DNA from: CAZOZK01 sp964584245
GTDB taxonomy: Bacteria > Patescibacteriota > Microgenomatia > UBA1400 > PJMF01
NCBI GenBank assembly: GCA_964584245.1
Contig: CAZOZK010000064.1
Span: 1-5,657 of the forward strand
DNA: 5,657 nt
Direction: 5' to 3'
The notes beneath the pieces are model-generated. The model was not told the DNA's origin. It searched no databases and saw only the letters and a program-made list of their open reading frames with translations. The translations under genes were made by a program, and so were the position numbers. This document shows, in pieces, positions 4,291 through 5,657 of this stretch (its first letter is position 1; the number at the start of each line of letters is the position of its first letter).

Positions 4291-5657
4291 ATGCAAGAAG
4301 AAAAACCAAAGCCGACACCCGATGTTCAGGTCCCACAAGTGTTGACAGATATTGAAAATCGAATAAAAAGAGCAAGAAGATATCCGGTAAAAGCAGAAAA
4401 AAAAGGAGAGAATCAACCTGATCCATTTATAATATTGAATGTTGATAGGTCGGCCATAGAAGATAGTACGAATTCAAAAGAAATTAAGAAACGTATTTTG
4501 AGAAGTGCACATATTAAATTGGTTAAAGATTTTCATCTCGATTCGAGGGAAAACAAAGATCAAAGTTTTAATAAGCGATTTGATGCGGCATTTCAAGCAA
4601 TTGAAACTGCATACCAGACACTAAGAGGTGTAATTGAGGGTACAGATACTATTGTTTCAATACCTAATGAAAAAGTTACTAATTCGCAACAACCACCCAG
4701 TTATACTTGGGAAACTGTCTGGACAGGTAATGTAGGACGTGGTGGATCAACAGAATTTGTTTATGGCACAGGTAAACGTGTCTTTACTGAAGCTCAAAAA
4801 AGTGCTGAAAGAGCTGCTGAGAGAGCTAATTCGCTCAATGAAATTAAAGACATGAGTGATGGCTTTCTAAATGCTAAAGTAACTACAATAGAAGTTATGA
4901 ATGCATTTTTAATTTCAATGGGAGCTTTTTTAAATGACAAAGAAGCAAAAAAAAGAAATGGTATTTTAAGTGATGATGATATTATGGAATTTAAAATATT
5001 ACTTTCATCAACACAAATACTTAAAAAAGTTAATTCAGGATTAGATACAATAATTGATTCAAGTATTGAAGCAAGCACTTTAGTAGCTAGCGATTGCAGT
5101 ACTAAAATTAAGGAAGGTATTTATAATTGTGTTTCTAATTTAGATATTATTTCTAAGGCATGGGAACTTACTTTAATTACAGAAAATGATAATGGAAAAA
5201 AAAGAGACATTGAGAGATGGAATAAATTGTATGCAAAAGTCTACGCTAAATTAGCAGTGTACGCTAATCAAGCATATAAAACGTACATTAATTCACTTAT
5301 ACCTGATTTGCAAGCTGTCCCATTTGCTGCTTTTTCCAGGGAGAAGAAAAATTTATTAGTAGCAATAGAATTAATTAATAATACAATTGTTAATCCTGTT
5401 ATGGATCGTTTTCCTCTTAAAGTTAGAAATAGTATTGAACAAGAAATGATTCGAAATTGGTTCGCTTTTATTTCGAGAGTTTTTGAAAATAAGACAAATG
5501 GGAATGACTTTAGCTATGAACCAAATCTAAGTGAAAAACAAAGAGAAACTCTATTAGAATATCTTGATAATTTACCATCATTTATTACATTTTCATTAAT
5601 ATATGTGAATGGTACTAGTACTGTAGAGAGTGAATTGAAAAGAATGAAACAGGCATT
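4291..5657 (+). CDS. J-like domain protein with HLD in place of HPD, unknown function (3' end cut)
   Basis: The frame is open for 455 codons to the right edge, so the C-terminus is missing. There is no signal peptide or clear transmembrane helix, so the product is probably cytoplasmic. After a polar N-terminus rich in Lys, Pro and Arg, residues 44-113 have the layout of a DnaJ domain: DPFIILNV (like DPYxxLGV), an EIKKRILRSAHIKLVKDF helix, then HLD at 82-84, and a second amphipathic helix with FNKRFDAAFQAIETAYQTLRG (like F..I..AYe.L). In true J-domains the loop is HPD, needed to stimulate DnaK ATPase; here proline is replaced by leucine, so DnaK stimulation may be lost or altered. The rest is mostly helical and Asn/Lys/Ile-rich with no family I recognise; it has cysteines at 269 and 280. 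It follows the ectoenzyme gene by five bases with a good GAGG site, so the two probably form an operon. Its base composition is markedly more AT-rich than the upstream gene. Confidence 0.8.
   Translation, partial: MQEEKPKPTPDVQVPQVLTDIENRIKRARRYPVKAEKKGENQPDPFIILNVDRSAIEDSTNSKEIKKRILRSAHIKLVKDFHLDSRENKDQSFNKRFDAAFQAIETAYQTLRGVIEGTDTIVSIPNEKVTNSQQPPSYTWETVWTGNVGRGGSTEFVYGTGKRVFTEAQKSAERAAERANSLNEIKDMSDGFLNAKVTTIEVMNAFLISMGAFLNDKEAKKRNGILSDDDIMEFKILLSSTQILKKVNSGLDTIIDSSIEASTLVASDCSTKIKEGIYNCVSNLDIISKAWELTLITENDNGKKRDIERWNKLYAKVYAKLAVYANQAYKTYINSLIPDLQAVPFAAFSREKKNLLVAIELINNTIVNPVMDRFPLKVRNSIEQEMIRNWFAFISRVFENKTNGNDFSYEPNLSEKQRETLLEYLDNLPSFITFSLIYVNGTSTVESELKRMKQA
4804..4827 (+). repeat. Two-copy 12-bp tandem repeat inside the J-like gene
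   Basis: GCTGAAAGAGCT is followed directly by GCTGAGAGAGCT, with one mismatch. It encodes the repeated residues AERA-AERA in a probable helix, consistent with a small in-frame duplication. Confidence 0.5.

Noticed and set aside
4794..5078. 94-codon minus-strand open frame
   Set aside because: Lies opposite the long J-like gene, which has a proper start, ribosome site and a recognisable domain; the antisense frame is a shadow.

Overview
The window looks like a chromosomal segment of a bacterium with a compact genome. My best guess is a member of the Candidate Phyla Radiation (Patescibacteria, perhaps Microgenomates-like). This rests on the style of the genes: a secreted charged protein with an 'LGD'-type N-terminus, a fused membrane-anchored ectoenzyme, a tRNA without encoded CCA, tight spacing and a start with little visible Shine-Dalgarno signal. 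I recognise the style, not a specific genome, so the assignment is an inference. The genetic code is probably standard for TGA: the long open frames contain no internal in-frame TGA, which a code reading TGA as glycine would be expected to show.

Layout from left to right. (1) At 1-251 on the minus strand is the start of a small membrane-anchored protein, cut by the left edge. (2) At about 252-357 is a short, strongly GC-rich spacer with several small hairpins. (3) At 358-442 on the minus strand is a class II tRNA-Ser with the unusual anticodon ACU; a minus-strand promoter lies at 492-518. (4) At 613-1695 on the plus strand is a secreted, very acidic, probably coiled-coil protein of unknown function. 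(5) At 1684-2016 on the minus strand is a single-domain O6-alkylguanine-DNA alkyltransferase-like protein that keeps the catalytic PCHR cysteine; it overlaps the previous gene tail to tail by 12 bp. (6) At about 2054-4285 on the plus strand, divergent from the alkyltransferase gene, is a large ectoenzyme joining a membrane anchor, a glucose/sorbosone dehydrogenase-type beta-propeller and an alpha/beta-hydrolase domain. (7) From 4291 to the right edge on the plus strand is a gene of at least 455 codons, five bases after the previous stop, which carries a J-like domain whose HPD motif reads HLD, followed by a long helical region I do not recognise.

Functionally, the window mixes a translation gene, a DNA-repair gene, two proteins predicted to sit outside the cytoplasmic membrane (4 and 6) and a probable cytoplasmic protein (7) co-transcribed with the ectoenzyme. 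I see no mobile-element gene, CRISPR array, rRNA or phage module. The most interesting items are the dehydrogenase/hydrolase fusion, its coupling to a degenerate J-domain protein, and the A34 serine tRNA.
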